This document shows, in pieces, positions 24,888-32,410 of a stretch of 32,410 bases of DNA; position 1 is the first letter of the stretch; each line of letters opens with the position of its first letter. The DNA is taken from positions 1 through 32,410 of the forward strand of contig JAOUHD010000020.1 of the NCBI GenBank assembly GCA_029865345.1. The letters are read 5' to 3'. Below the pieces are notes generated by a model. The model saw only the letters and a list, made by a program, of their open reading frames with translations. It was not told the DNA's origin and did no database searches. The position numbers were made by a program, and so were the translations under genes. This DNA comes from Nitrospira sp. GTDB taxonomy: Bacteria > Nitrospirota > Nitrospiria > Nitrospirales > Nitrospiraceae.

Positions 24888-26125
24888 GCGCGGTGCCGAA
24901 ACGGGATCAAATTCTGGTCGGCCTCGATATTGGAACCACGAAGATCTGTGCGATCGTGGCGGAGATGACCGATGCTGGAGGGCTCAATATCATCGGTGTT
25001 GGCACGAGTCCTTCCCGTGGCCTACGCAAAGGAGTCGTCGTTAATATCGAAAGCACCGTCGAATCCATCAAGAAAGCAGTTGAAGAGGCGGAGTTGATGG
25101 CGGCCGTCCAGATCAACTCGGTCTACACCGGCATTGCGGGTAGCCACATTTCTGCTGAAAACTGCAAAGGCGTCGTGGCGCTGAAACGGGCCGAGGTGAC
25201 TCGCGAAGATATCCAACGGGCCATTGAAAGCGCTCGTACGCTCGCCGTGATCCCCCACGAACGCAGGATTCTTCACGTACTCCCGCGAGAGTTTATGGTG
25301 GATGGGCAGGAAGGTGTGCGCGAACCATTAGGTCTTTCTGGTAATCGCTTGGAAGTGAACGTGCACGTCATCACCGGTGCCGTGACCTCTGCGCAGAATA
25401 TCGTGAAGTGCGTGAATCGAGCCGGGCTTGATGTCGTGGACATCATTCTGCAGCCGCTCGCATCCAGTGAAGCCGTCTTGGGCCAAGAAGAGCGCGACTT
25501 GGGTGTGGCGATGGTGGACTTAGGAGGCGGGACGACGGACCTGGCTATTTTCCTGGATGGCAGCATTCGTCACTCAGCGGTCCTTCCCATCGGCGGCCAA
25601 AATTTGACGAGGGACTTGGCCTACGGCCTCCATACTTCACAGACCGAGGCCGAGAAGATCAAGACTCAGTACGGTGTTGCGCGGACTGAGTTGGTGATCG
25701 GGCATCAAATGGTCGAAGTATCGTCTGTTGGAGAACGTCCGGCCCGAACATTTTCCAGACGGGATATCGCTGAGATTTTGGAACCGCGCGTTGACGAAAT
25801 GTTTGAGCTGGTCCGGAGGGAAATTGCACGCGCCGGCTATGAAGAGATATTAGGGGCCGGTGTCGTGATTACCGGAGGCACATCGTTATTAGAGGGCATG
25901 CCAGATGCCGCTGAGAAGGTCTTGAACTTGCCGGCACGTCGAGGCATACCTTCTGGTGTTGGAGGGCTCTGTGAAACCGTCGGCCATCCCAGTTATTCGA
26001 CTGGAGTCGGTCTCTTATTACGTGCCCGGAGACATGTCAGTGAATTAGAAACGGCCGGACTTCGCAATGGAGGACCTTGGGCCAAAGTGCGTGGATGGAC
26101 GAAGTGGATGTCGGAGGTCTTTTAA
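24884..26125 (+). CDS. ftsA: Cell division protein FtsA
   Basis: This actin-like ATPase of 413 residues tethers FtsZ to the membrane and recruits the division machinery. Seen: ILVGLDIGTTKICAIVAEM (phosphate 1), the 1C subdomain region with VYTGIAGSHISAENCKGVVAL, VDLGGGTTDLAIF (phosphate 2, about residue 208), AVLPIGGQNLTRDLA, GAGVVITGGTSLLEG (adenosine motif) and a C-terminal amphipathic segment (KVRGWTKWMSEVF) that should be the membrane-targeting helix. GTG 24884 overlaps the ftsQ stop (GTGA); GTG 24893 is better spaced from GGAAGGGG and is an equally good start. Confidence 0.96.
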   Translation: MSAVPKRDQILVGLDIGTTKICAIVAEMTDAGGLNIIGVGTSPSRGLRKGVVVNIESTVESIKKAVEEAELMAAVQINSVYTGIAGSHISAENCKGVVALKRAEVTREDIQRAIESARTLAVIPHERRILHVLPREFMVDGQEGVREPLGLSGNRLEVNVHVITGAVTSAQNIVKCVNRAGLDVVDIILQPLASSEAVLGQEERDLGVAMVDLGGGTTDLAIFLDGSIRHSAVLPIGGQNLTRDLAYGLHTSQTEAEKIKTQYGVARTELVIGHQMVEVSSVGERPARTFSRRDIAEILEPRVDEMFELVRREIARAGYEEILGAGVVITGGTSLLEGMPDAAEKVLNLPARRGIPSGVGGLCETVGHPSYSTGVGLLLRARRHVSELETAGLRNGGPWAKVRGWTKWMSEVF

Positions 26126-26188
26126 CTTTTTAGAATCCTTGCGGACGGCAAGCTGGTCGTCGTGCGAGGCGATGTGGGAGGTGCCCCA

Positions 26189-27385
26189 ATGTTCTCATTC
26201 CAGGAAGATATGCTGTCGCCGGTCCGCATCAAGGTGATTGGAATTGGCGGTGCTGGGTGCAATGCGATCAACACGATGATCACCTCCGGACTCGCGCGCG
26301 TCGACTTTATCGCCGGGAACACCGATCTTCAGGCGCTCGATCGGTCGTTGGCACCCTATAAGATCCAGCTCGGGCCTGAACGTACCCGTGGGTTGGGCGC
26401 GGGTGCAAAGCCGGAGATCGGTCGAGACGCGGCGCTTGAAAGTAAAGAACATATCCGAGAATGTCTCGAAGGGGCCGATATGGTCTTTGTCACGGCCGGG
26501 ATGGGGGGAGGGACTGGCACAGGAGCCGCCCCCATTGTGGCCAGCATTGCCCGCGAAATGGGCATCCTTACGGTAGGCGTCGTTACAAAACCGTTTCAGT
26601 ATGAAGGCCAACGGCGACACAGGCACGCGGAAGAAGGGATCCGGGATTTGCGTCGGCATGTCGATACCTTGCTCGTGATTCCGAACCAGCGGCTGCTGGG
26701 GATTGTCGATAAATCTACCCCGCTTCTCGAAGCATTCAAAGTCGCGGATGATGTGCTGCGCCAAGCGATCCAGGGTATCGCCGACGTCATTACGACCACA
26801 GGACATGTGAACGTCGACTTTGCCGATGTTCGGACCGTGATGTCACACACGGGACGAGCGGTCATGGGCATGGGCGTGTCCTATGGGCCGAATCGGGCGA
26901 TCGAAGCAGCGCAAAAGGCTATGTGCAGCCCTCTCCTTGAGGAAGGAAGTGTTGAGGGGGCCTGCGGTGTTCTGTTGAATATTACGGGAGGCCCCAGCAT
27001 GTCGCTGCACGAGATCGAAGAAGCTGCCTCGATCATCCAGCAGGCGGCAGATCCTGAAGCCAACATCATCGTCGGTCAGGTCATCAACCCGGACATGGGC
27101 GAGGAACTGATCATTACGGTGATCGCGACCGGGTTTGAACGAGAAGAGGACTCAGCGTCCGTCACGATCGGAGCTGATCGGGGGACGAGTCGACCGCCCA
27201 AACCTGTCCCCTCAGCGTTAAGCGGCATGGGTGCTTCATTAGTGGGAGATCGACCGATAAAAGACCTCGATCGCCCCACCTTTTTGAGACGAATGAATGA
27301 TGTGCGAGAGTCAATGGATCGAGCGGTGATGACCGCCGAAGACGAATGGGATGTGCCGACCTTTCTTCGCAAACAAACAGACTGA
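26189..27385 (+). CDS. ftsZ: Cell division GTPase FtsZ
   Basis: This tubulin homologue of 398 residues forms the division ring. Evidence: [18 protein letters not shown] (nucleotide base site), the GTP signature GGGTGTG at 106-112, [11 protein letters not shown], and the T7 synergy loop with [11 protein letters not shown]. The C-terminus ends [11 protein letters not shown] (388-398), the conserved peptide that binds FtsA and other partners. A second, very similar motif DRPTFLRRM stands at 361-369. The ATG at 26189 follows GGGAGG (26176-26181) by 7 bases. A GTG at 26162 would add nine residues without support. The gap to ftsA is 63 bases. Confidence 0.97.
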   Translation: MFSFQEDMLSPVRIKVIGIGGAGCNAINTMITSGLARVDFIAGNTDLQALDRSLAPYKIQLGPERTRGLGAGAKPEIGRDAALESKEHIRECLEGADMVFVTAGMGGGTGTGAAPIVASIAREMGILTVGVVTKPFQYEGQRRHRHAEEGIRDLRRHVDTLLVIPNQRLLGIVDKSTPLLEAFKVADDVLRQAIQGIADVITTTGHVNVDFADVRTVMSHTGRAVMGMGVSYGPNRAIEAAQKAMCSPLLEEGSVEGACGVLLNITGGPSMSLHEIEEAASIIQQAADPEANIIVGQVINPDMGEELIITVIATGFEREEDSASVTIGADRGTSRPPKPVPSALSGMGASLVGDRPIKDLDRPTFLRRMNDVRESMDRAVMTAEDEWDVPTFLRKQTD

Positions 27386-27426
27386 TCTCGTGCCGATCTT
27401 CACGGGATGAGGCAGGGAATGTGATT

Positions 27427-28170
27427 ATGGCAAGCTCATCGGTTATTACCGTGCCGGCGTTTGCGGATGCCGGGACTCAGGTCCGCCATTTTTTCGGGAC
27501 CCGTCGGCATGCCATGGGGCTTGGCCTTGAAACAGGTATTCCACAGCGGAGAATAGCAGGTGCGGCGTCGTCTTCATGGACACTCTCAGTGAAGCAAGTC
27601 CATGGGACAGAGGCGTTGGTGGTGGATCGTGCCCTCGCCCCGACAGATCGATTTGTGGGAGGTTGGGATGCCTTGGTTACCGATCAACCTGGCATTATGG
27701 TGGCGGTACGGACGGCAGATTGTGTCCCGATTCTCATGCATGATCCTAAGCGTCGGGTTGTGGCTGCAGTCCATGCCGGCTGGCGAGGAGCGGTTGCCGG
27801 CATTGTTCCCAAAACGTTGGCCCTATTGGAGTCTCGCTTTGGATCGCGTCTAGAGCATGTACGGATCAGTATCGGTCCATCTGCTGGGGTTTGCTGCTAT
27901 GAAGTGGATGAGCCGGTTCTTGACCATCTGTATCAGGGATTTCCAGATTGGAAGAAGGTGGTTCGGACGAAGGAGGCAGGAAGAGTGCATCTTGATTTGA
28001 AAGCGCTCGTCAGAGAACAGGCGCAAGCCTTTGGGGTATCTCCGAAGTCCATCACCACTGTCAACGTCTGTACAATTTGCCATGAAGACCTCTTTTTTTC
28101 CTATCGGCGGGAGGGGAAGGTCAACGGGACCATGGTCAGTGCCATCGGGTTGCCGATGAGGCGAGCATAG
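27427..28170 (+). CDS. pgeF: PgeF/YfiH-family (multicopper polyphenol oxidase-like) protein
   Basis: This 247-residue protein has the family's zinc-site motifs: VKQVHGTEALVV, AVRTADCVPILMHDP (His and Cys ligands) and VAAVHAGWRGAVAGI. INVCTICHEDLFFSYRR-like text (TVNVCTICHEDLFFSYRREG) closes the protein. E. coli PgeF removes wrongly incorporated L-Ser from UDP-MurNAc dipeptide, and related proteins act on purine nucleosides. Its place next to the mur genes favours the peptidoglycan-editing role (inference). ATG 27427 is 8 bases after AGGGA; a GTG at 27421 is too close to it. Confidence 0.93.
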   Translation: MASSSVITVPAFADAGTQVRHFFGTRRHAMGLGLETGIPQRRIAGAASSSWTLSVKQVHGTEALVVDRALAPTDRFVGGWDALVTDQPGIMVAVRTADCVPILMHDPKRRVVAAVHAGWRGAVAGIVPKTLALLESRFGSRLEHVRISIGPSAGVCCYEVDEPVLDHLYQGFPDWKKVVRTKEAGRVHLDLKALVREQAQAFGVSPKSITTVNVCTICHEDLFFSYRREGKVNGTMVSAIGLPMRRA

Positions 28171-28178
28171 GTGAGGCT

Positions 28179-28208
28179 CTGCCAATTCGGATGCGCTTCC
28201 GCTAGAAT
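28179..28208 (+). promoter_or_regulatory. Weak candidate promoter before yggS
   Basis: CTGCCA (28179-28184) and TAGAAT (28203-28208) with an 18-base spacer match 4 and 5 of 6 consensus bases. This sits in the 85-base gap between pgeF and yggS, one of the larger breaks in the string and a plausible place for an internal promoter. Confidence 0.3.
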
Positions 28209-28255
28209 GAAGAATGGGCTGCTGAATGAGCGGCCGCGACTCCTGCGAGAGGACC

Positions 28256-28966
28256 ATGGAACCGCTCATCCCTGACACGATCGCAAAACGCGTTCAATCG
28301 ATTCTGACGAAGATCCGGTTGGCGGAGGAAAAAGCTGGACGTCCTGCCGGTACGGTGCGGCTCGTGGCCGCAACGAAGACCGTGACCGTTGAACATATCG
28401 CAGAAGGTGTGCGCGCCGGTCTGTGCATGCTAGGTGAAAATCGGGTACAGGAAGCGCTTCCCAAAATAGCCGCGTTCACCGAGGCACCGGTTCAATGGCA
28501 TTTTATCGGGCAGCTGCAACGGAGGAAGGTCCGATCTGTAATCGGTCGATTCGACCTCATTCATTCGGTAGATACGGTCGACCTCGCGCAAGAAATCAAT
28601 CGTCGTGCGGAGGAAGCCGGTTGTCGGCAGAATGTCTTGCTGGAAGTAAATATCGGAGGGGAACCAACCAAGGCAGGGTTTCATCCCGATGACGTGGTAC
28701 GATCAGTACCTATGATGGCCCAATTCTCTCATATGTGTATCAAAGGCCTCATGACGATTCCTCCACCGACCACTGGTCAAGATTCGGCCAGGCCGCATTT
28801 CCGCAAACTCTATGAACTTGCTCGACAGATCGCGGCCTTAAACTTACCGACCGTAGAGATGGATGAACTGTCAATGGGAATGTCAAACGATTTTGACGTG
28901 GCCATTGAGGAAGGGGCGACATTGGTCCGAGTTGGCACCGCCATCTTTGGAGCGCGGCATGTCTAG
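28256..28966 (+). CDS. yggS: YggS-family PLP homeostasis protein (PLPBP)
   Basis: This 236-residue TIM-barrel protein binds pyridoxal phosphate without known catalysis and keeps PLP and amino-acid pools balanced. Seen: VRLVAATKTV with the PLP lysine (about residue 37), AGLCMLGENRVQEALPKI, WHFIGQLQRRKVRSVI, VLLEVNIGGEPTKAGF, GLMTIPPP, and the closing ELSMGMSNDFDVAIEEGATLVRVGTAIFG. ATG 28256 is preceded by GAGAGGA. An ATG ten codons earlier would add an atypical leader. The stop overlaps proC by 8 bases. The yggS-proC-yggT order is a common conserved string. Confidence 0.94.
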   Translation: MEPLIPDTIAKRVQSILTKIRLAEEKAGRPAGTVRLVAATKTVTVEHIAEGVRAGLCMLGENRVQEALPKIAAFTEAPVQWHFIGQLQRRKVRSVIGRFDLIHSVDTVDLAQEINRRAEEAGCRQNVLLEVNIGGEPTKAGFHPDDVVRSVPMMAQFSHMCIKGLMTIPPPTTGQDSARPHFRKLYELARQIAALNLPTVEMDELSMGMSNDFDVAIEEGATLVRVGTAIFGARHV

Positions 28967-29777
28967 TCCAACAGTCATGCCTAATATCTCGTTTGTGGGC
29001 GGTGGCCGGATGGCGGAGGCATTGATCAGTGGAGTGCTGTCCTCAGGGGGCTACAAGGCCGAGCAGATCCATGTCGCTGATCCAGATACGGCCCGCCTGG
29101 ATCATCTCAAGCAGCAGTACGGTGTTCAGATTAGTGCCACGAATCATGAGGCAGTAGTCTCGGGAGATGTCATTGTGCTGGCCGTGAAACCTCAGGTAAC
29201 GGCCGCAGTCCTCAAGGAGATCGGGGATGGGTTGGCGAAACGGCTTGTGATCTCGGTGGTTGCGGGAATGCAACTCATGCGAATTATTGAGGCTTGTGGG
29301 CCGCAGGCGCGCGTCATTCGCGCGATGCCGAATACGCCGGCGATGGTGGGTGAAGGGATGACTGCCTTGGCGATCGGTCCCGGGGTAGGGGAGAGCGACG
29401 TGGCATGTGCGCGACAGCTCTTTGAGTCGGTTGGCCGGGTGGCGTCTGTCGATGAGCGCTTCATGGATGCTGTGACCGGCTTGAGCGGAAGCGGACCGGC
29501 GTACGTCTTTCTCATGATCGAAGCGATGGCCGATGGCGGCGTCAAGATGGGGTTGTCGCGGGAAACGGCCAGTCTCCTTGCAGCGCAGACCGTATTGGGT
29601 GCGGCACGGATGGTCATAGAAACTGGGCAGCATCCAGCGCGTCTCAAGGATCAGGTGGCGTCTCCTGGAGGAACGACGATTGTGGGTTTGCATCGGTTGG
29701 AACAGGGAGGCCTCCGGGGTGTGTTGATCGACGCCGTTGAGGCCGCAACGAAACGTTCTCAGGAGCTCGGAGGCTGA
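28959..29777 (+). CDS. proC: Pyrroline-5-carboxylate reductase ProC
   Basis: This 272-residue enzyme makes L-proline from pyrroline-5-carboxylate with NAD(P)H in the cytoplasm. The Rossmann fold starts ISFVGGGRMAEALISGVL. VIVLAVKPQ, VISVVAGM and RAMPNTPAMVGEGMTAL follow. The active-site block reads AVTGLSGSGPAYVFLMIEAMADGGVKMGL, and the helical end has LKDQVASPGGTTIVGLHRLE. ATG 28959 lies in the end of yggS with GGAG 6 bases upstream; ATG 28977 is an alternative. The stop forms a TGATG junction with the next gene. Confidence 0.96.
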   Translation: MSSPTVMPNISFVGGGRMAEALISGVLSSGGYKAEQIHVADPDTARLDHLKQQYGVQISATNHEAVVSGDVIVLAVKPQVTAAVLKEIGDGLAKRLVISVVAGMQLMRIIEACGPQARVIRAMPNTPAMVGEGMTALAIGPGVGESDVACARQLFESVGRVASVDERFMDAVTGLSGSGPAYVFLMIEAMADGGVKMGLSRETASLLAAQTVLGAARMVIETGQHPARLKDQVASPGGTTIVGLHRLEQGGLRGVLIDAVEAATKRSQELGG

Positions 29778-30073
29778 TGTTTGTTGTGGGGAATACGCTA
29801 TTAGGGGTGGCCACGGTACTTGATTATGCGCTGACGTTCTATAGCTGGATCGTCATTGCTCGAGCGCTGATTTCTTGGGTGAATCCGGATCCGTGGAATC
29901 CAATCGTTCAATTCCTTACCCGAGTCACTGAACCGATTTTGGTCCCGATCCGACGGCGATTGGGCTCGGGGATGGGCATGGATTGGTCGCCATTGATCGT
30001 CATCGTGACCATCTGGTTTTTGCAGATTGCGGTCGTACAGTCGATTAAGGACCTCGCGGTACGGATGAATTGA
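29777..30073 (+). CDS. YggT-family membrane protein
   Basis: This 98-residue protein has two hydrophobic stretches (LGVATVLDYALTFYSWIVIARALISWV and SPLIVIVTIWFLQIAVVQSI). They flank the family block WVNPDPWNPIVQFLTRVTEPILVPIRRRL. YggT proteins are inner-membrane proteins without an established biochemical role, often encoded beside proC/yggS and near division genes; some are linked to osmotic tolerance or to cell shape. The ATG shares a base with the proC stop codon. Confidence 0.92.
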   Translation: MFVVGNTLLGVATVLDYALTFYSWIVIARALISWVNPDPWNPIVQFLTRVTEPILVPIRRRLGSGMGMDWSPLIVIVTIWFLQIAVVQSIKDLAVRMN

Positions 30074-30093
30074 TTCAACGAATGGGGGATGCC

Positions 30094-30606
30094 ATGAAGA
30101 TCACACCGCTCGACATTCAACAGATGGTCTTTCAAGTCAAGCTTCGTGGCTATGACCGTGAAGAGGTCAACCGCTTTCTAGAAGAGATTGCACAAACCGT
30201 CGAATATCTGAATCGTGACAATGCCACGTTGCGTGATCGAATTATGACGCTTGAACAGCAGGTCTCGGATCTCAAACGGACTGAGGCGACTTTGTCTACC
30301 ACATTGATCTCGGCGCAGTCGTTGGCCGAGGATGTCAAGCGAAGCGCGCAACGCGATGCCGAGTTGATCGTCAAAGAGGCGGAACTGAAAGCCAGCGAGT
30401 TATTCCGACAAGCGCGAGTGGAGCTAGGAAACACACAGCGAGACTTGTCTCTGCTGCAGAAGCAGCGGCTGCTCATGGTTGAGCGGATGCGGGCGACGCT
30501 TCATACCTTCGAGCGGATGTTGGACGTGGAAGCCAGTGAAGCGTACCAGGATCATGGCGTCATGCAGGAAGAAAAGCTGGAAGGGGAATCAAGCCCTACC
30601 CGTTGA
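30094..30606 (+). CDS. divIVA: DivIVA-domain protein
   Basis: The 170-residue protein opens with the membrane-binding DivIVA motif (KITPLDIQQMVFQVKLRGYDREEVNRFLEEI). Long coiled-coil segments follow (about residues 25-150). DivIVA proteins sense curved membranes and recruit division or wall-synthesis proteins at poles and septa. In Gram-negatives with this gene the role is less well studied. ATG 30094 matches the domain start; GGGGGA lies 4 bases upstream, and ATG 30082 is a possible slightly longer start. The stop is followed by 77 bases to the next gene. Confidence 0.92.
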   Translation: MKITPLDIQQMVFQVKLRGYDREEVNRFLEEIAQTVEYLNRDNATLRDRIMTLEQQVSDLKRTEATLSTTLISAQSLAEDVKRSAQRDAELIVKEAELKASELFRQARVELGNTQRDLSLLQKQRLLMVERMRATLHTFERMLDVEASEAYQDHGVMQEEKLEGESSPTR

Positions 30607-30683
30607 CCGTTCGGGTTGAAAGCGCTACCGCATGCGTAATGCGTGATCATTACCCCTGAGCATTTCCCGTCATCCTCATCCCG

Positions 30684-31820
30684 ATGCCCAATCTTAGTGT
30701 GATCCAAGCAGCACTCGATCGAGCCGTTACCGACGGGGTCTTTCCGGGGGCTGTATTGGCGGTGCGGTGTGGCAATAGACCGGTTTCTCGCTTTCATGCC
30801 GGTCATCTTTCAACCGTCCCTCCAGGATCTCCCGTCAGTTCCTCCACAATTTATGACCTGGCTTCGTTGACAAAACCGTTGGCCACCGTTACGGCCCTCG
30901 TTTTGTTGATGCAGAAAGGCCGTTGCCAGCTTGATGACTATGTGGCCGACCATCTTTCAGAATGTGCCGATACGTTCATCGGCTCTGCGACGATTTGCCA
31001 CCTCCTTACGCATTCTTCCGGTTTGCCTGGCTGGCGGGGATTCTATGAACAGCTCAGACCGGATGGAGTAATCCCTTCGTCGGCTGGCGAGCGAGCGCAG
31101 GCCAAACGCGCGATGCTCAGCCTCATTCGGTCTGAGGCGCCAGTATACGAACGAGGCACACGCAGCCTGTACAGCGATCTCGGCTTCATGTTGCTCGGCT
31201 TTATTATTGAGCGAATCAGCGGACAATCGATGAGCGAGTATTTTCTCGAGCACATTGTGTGCCCGTTGGGTAAGCCCCGGATGGGATTTATCCTGCCCGG
31301 ACAGCACCGTGCACTTCCTAATAGCCTAGATGCCGATATGAGTGGTGTAGCGCCGACGGAAATTGATCGATGGCGAGGACATCTCTTATGTGGAGAAGTC
31401 CACGATCAGAATGCAGCTGCGTTGGGTGGTGAGGCTGGTCATGCCGGGCTGTTTGGGACTGTAGACGCGGTGCTGGCGATCTCAGGCGAGTGGTTGGGAG
31501 CTTATCACGGCCGAGTCACAATCCTCGATTGGGCCATGGTCCATGAATTTACGCGAAGACAGAAATTAGAAGGATCTTCCAGTTGGGCGCTCGGGTGGGA
31601 TACACCGTCCGTCCCTTCATCTGCAGGATGCCAGTTTGCAGCTCAATCATTTGGCCATCTCGGCTACACGGGGACGTCCCTCTGGATTGATCCTGTGCGA
31701 GAGCTGGAGGTCGTTCTGCTCTCAAATCGAGTGCATCCATCGAGCAGGAATGAAGCAATTCGTGAGTTCCGTCCGGCGATCCATGATCTGGTGTATCAGG
31801 AATTCATCGGCTCGATTTAA
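30684..31820 (+). CDS. Class C beta-lactamase-like serine hydrolase
   Basis: This 378-residue protein has the three serine beta-lactamase/DD-peptidase motifs: SLTK at 61-64 (nucleophile Ser61), YSD at 163-165 in the Y-x-N position, and HLGYTG at 325-330 in place of K-T-G. HLLTHSSGLPGW is typical of AmpC-like esterases and peptidases. No signal peptide is evident, which argues against a classical periplasmic beta-lactamase. A role in peptidoglycan turnover is suggested only by the neighbours. The stop TAA is shared with the convergent gene. Confidence 0.88.
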   Translation: MPNLSVIQAALDRAVTDGVFPGAVLAVRCGNRPVSRFHAGHLSTVPPGSPVSSSTIYDLASLTKPLATVTALVLLMQKGRCQLDDYVADHLSECADTFIGSATICHLLTHSSGLPGWRGFYEQLRPDGVIPSSAGERAQAKRAMLSLIRSEAPVYERGTRSLYSDLGFMLLGFIIERISGQSMSEYFLEHIVCPLGKPRMGFILPGQHRALPNSLDADMSGVAPTEIDRWRGHLLCGEVHDQNAAALGGEAGHAGLFGTVDAVLAISGEWLGAYHGRVTILDWAMVHEFTRRQKLEGSSSWALGWDTPSVPSSAGCQFAAQSFGHLGYTGTSLWIDPVRELEVVLLSNRVHPSSRNEAIREFRPAIHDLVYQEFIGSI

Positions 31821-32134
31821 GCCTGATCTGGGTAGTCAAGCCACGTTTCTTTTTCAGCCAGATAGCGAGTCCCCTTGAAATTGGCCCGCGTTCTCATGCG
31901 AGTGAACCCGAACCCTTGAAGTTTATCCACTAATTCTTTCACTGTTGCGGCAATGGTCGAGTGTGAAGGACTCTCAACAACGAAGGCTTCATACATAATC
32001 TTCCCCGAGTATCCCGATGGGGTCCGATTGACCAGAATGGTGCGGTTGAAATATCGATCACTCGGATCAACTCCTTCAAGCTGATGTTTTTCGACCAATC
32101 CTTCTTTCTTAAACATCAGTGGCAACGTGCTCAT
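31817..32134 (-). CDS. Conserved-looking small protein of unknown function
   Basis: I do not recognise a family for this 105-residue protein. It is soluble and has a predicted beta-alpha-beta-rich order: YFNRTILVNRTPSGYSGKIMYEAFVVESPS, then a helix TIAATVKELVDKLQGFGF, then MRTRANFKGTRYLAEKETWLDYP. GGGGGA lies 9 bases before the ATG. The last stop codon overlaps that of the serine hydrolase on the other strand. The coherent composition and good ribosome binding site favour a real gene. Confidence 0.7.
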   Translation of the reverse strand: MSTLPLMFKKEGLVEKHQLEGVDPSDRYFNRTILVNRTPSGYSGKIMYEAFVVESPSHSTIAATVKELVDKLQGFGFTRMRTRANFKGTRYLAEKETWLDYPDQA

Positions 32135-32158
32135 GCTTTCTTATCCCCCAGAAATAAC

Positions 32159-32187
32159 AATTGACGACAAGTCGATGTCTGTCAATT
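32159..32187. repeat. 7-bp inverted repeat near the small gene's promoter
   Basis: AATTGAC (32159-32165) and GTCAATT (32181-32187) are exact reverse complements separated by 15 bases. They lie in the leader and -10 region of the minus-strand small gene, so an operator is possible. No regulator can be named. Confidence 0.35.
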
Positions 32188-32214
32188 ATAGAAGGTCATC
32201 CATACAGCCTGCAA
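32185..32214 (-). promoter_or_regulatory. Candidate promoter of the minus-strand small gene
   Basis: On the minus strand a perfect TATAAT lies at plus 32185-32190, with TTGCAG (3 of 6) 18 bases upstream at 32209-32214. The -10 overlaps the right arm of the inverted repeat 32159-32187. The -35 is weak. Confidence 0.4.
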
Positions 32215-32230
32215 CTCGTGTAATCCCAAG

Positions 32231-32410
32231 ATGATAATGTCCGCTTTGACCAAGATAGAAATGTCCTCTTGCTTGGTAGACTACCGGCTCTCACCAGGAG
32301 GGCGGGATGGTCGGAGAGGACAGGGTCATCATGAGCGTGAAGGAATTGCGACGGCTGCCTGTGATTCGACAGGCGCTGGAAAAGAAGCTGACCCAGAAGC
32401 AGGCAGGGGA
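32231..32410 (+). mobile_element. Left end of an ISNCY-like insertion sequence (truncated by window edge)
   Basis: Two AATGTCC motifs (32236-32242 and 32260-32266) stand 24 bases apart just before a transposase start. This arrangement (GATAATGTCC, then GATAGAAATGTCC) resembles the ends of some ISNCY-family elements as I recall them. The element probably begins near 32231. Its right end and target duplication lie outside the window. Confidence 0.55.
32307..32410 (+). CDS. ISNCY-like transposase, N-terminal fragment (runs off right edge)
   Basis: The first 34 codons are visible: MVGEDRVIMSVKELRRLPVI and then RQALEKKLTQKQAG. The M-S-x-K-E-L-x-R-L-x-V-I-x-x-x-[LI]-x-x-x-[LI]-[TS]-Q-x-x-A pattern is the usual opening of ISNCY-type transposases, leading into a helix-turn-helix. 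AGGAGG (32296-32301) is 5 bases before ATG 32307. ATG 32331 is an alternative start without such a site. The catalytic core is outside the window. Confidence 0.7.
   Translation, partial: MVGEDRVIMSVKELRRLPVIRQALEKKLTQKQAG

Noticed and set aside
30636-30653. GTAATG / CATTAC small palindrome between divIVA and the serine hydrolase
   Set aside because: A 6-bp stem with no T-run, well within chance for this length of sequence.
1-32410. CRISPR arrays, tRNA or rRNA genes, replication origin
   Set aside because: No regularly spaced direct repeats, no cloverleaf-like sequences and no rRNA-like stretches were recognised on reading.

Overview
The window looks like chromosomal DNA of a Gram-negative, moderately GC-rich bacterium, most likely Nitrospira or another member of the Nitrospirota. 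The argument is indirect: a complete division and cell wall (dcw) cluster with a meso-DAP type MurE, DivIVA and YggT downstream of FtsZ, and an intergenic repeat of a kind I recall from Nitrospira genomes. No 16S gene or other decisive marker is present, and the taxon call is inference.

Layout. (1) Left edge, 1-200: the 5' end of an IS30-like transposase runs off the window on the minus strand, behind a perfect hairpin that contains its ribosome binding site. (2) 199-2864, minus: a large broken gene joining an M48 metallopeptidase, a TPR-like middle and an archaemetzincin-like C-terminus. It has one frameshift and one in-frame amber codon. (3) 3050-4470: two toxin-antitoxin pairs facing each other, an AbrB-type antitoxin with a Doc toxin and a ParE/RelE-type toxin with a small antitoxin. 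(4) 4490-9494: CstA-family transporter, YajQ, a 124-bp inverted-repeat element, a seven-repeat beta-propeller lipoprotein, and a convergent exported protein whose C-terminus is built of degenerate 13-residue repeats. (5) 9699-27385: the dcw cluster, in order rsmH-ftsL-ftsI-murE-murF-mraY-murD-ftsW-murG-murC-murB-ddl-ftsQ-ftsA-ftsZ. (6) 27427-30606: pgeF-yggS-proC-yggT-divIVA, same strand and tightly packed. (7) 30684-32134: a class C beta-lactamase-like serine hydrolase and a convergent small protein of unknown function. (8) 32231-end: left end and first codons of an ISNCY-like insertion sequence.

How the genes work together. MurC, MurD, MurE, MurF and Ddl build the UDP-MurNAc-pentapeptide, MurB makes UDP-MurNAc, and MraY and MurG make lipid II. 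FtsW and FtsI polymerise and cross-link it at the septum under FtsQ/FtsL and the FtsA/FtsZ ring. PgeF, YggS, ProC, YggT and DivIVA add precursor editing, PLP homeostasis, proline synthesis and membrane or polar organisation. Most neighbours overlap by 1-4 bases (ATGA, TAATG or TGATG junctions), so translational coupling is likely. The cluster starts at a near-consensus sigma70 promoter followed by three TGGGN-type repeats at exact 10-bp spacing. This matches the known MraZ operator, although no mraZ gene lies next to it.

The most unusual points are the MraZ-like operator without mraZ, a second copy of the FtsZ C-terminal peptide motif, the broken M48/archaemetzincin fusion, the 13-residue repeat protein, and the hairpin over the IS30-like start. 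No wholly new multi-gene system is evident.
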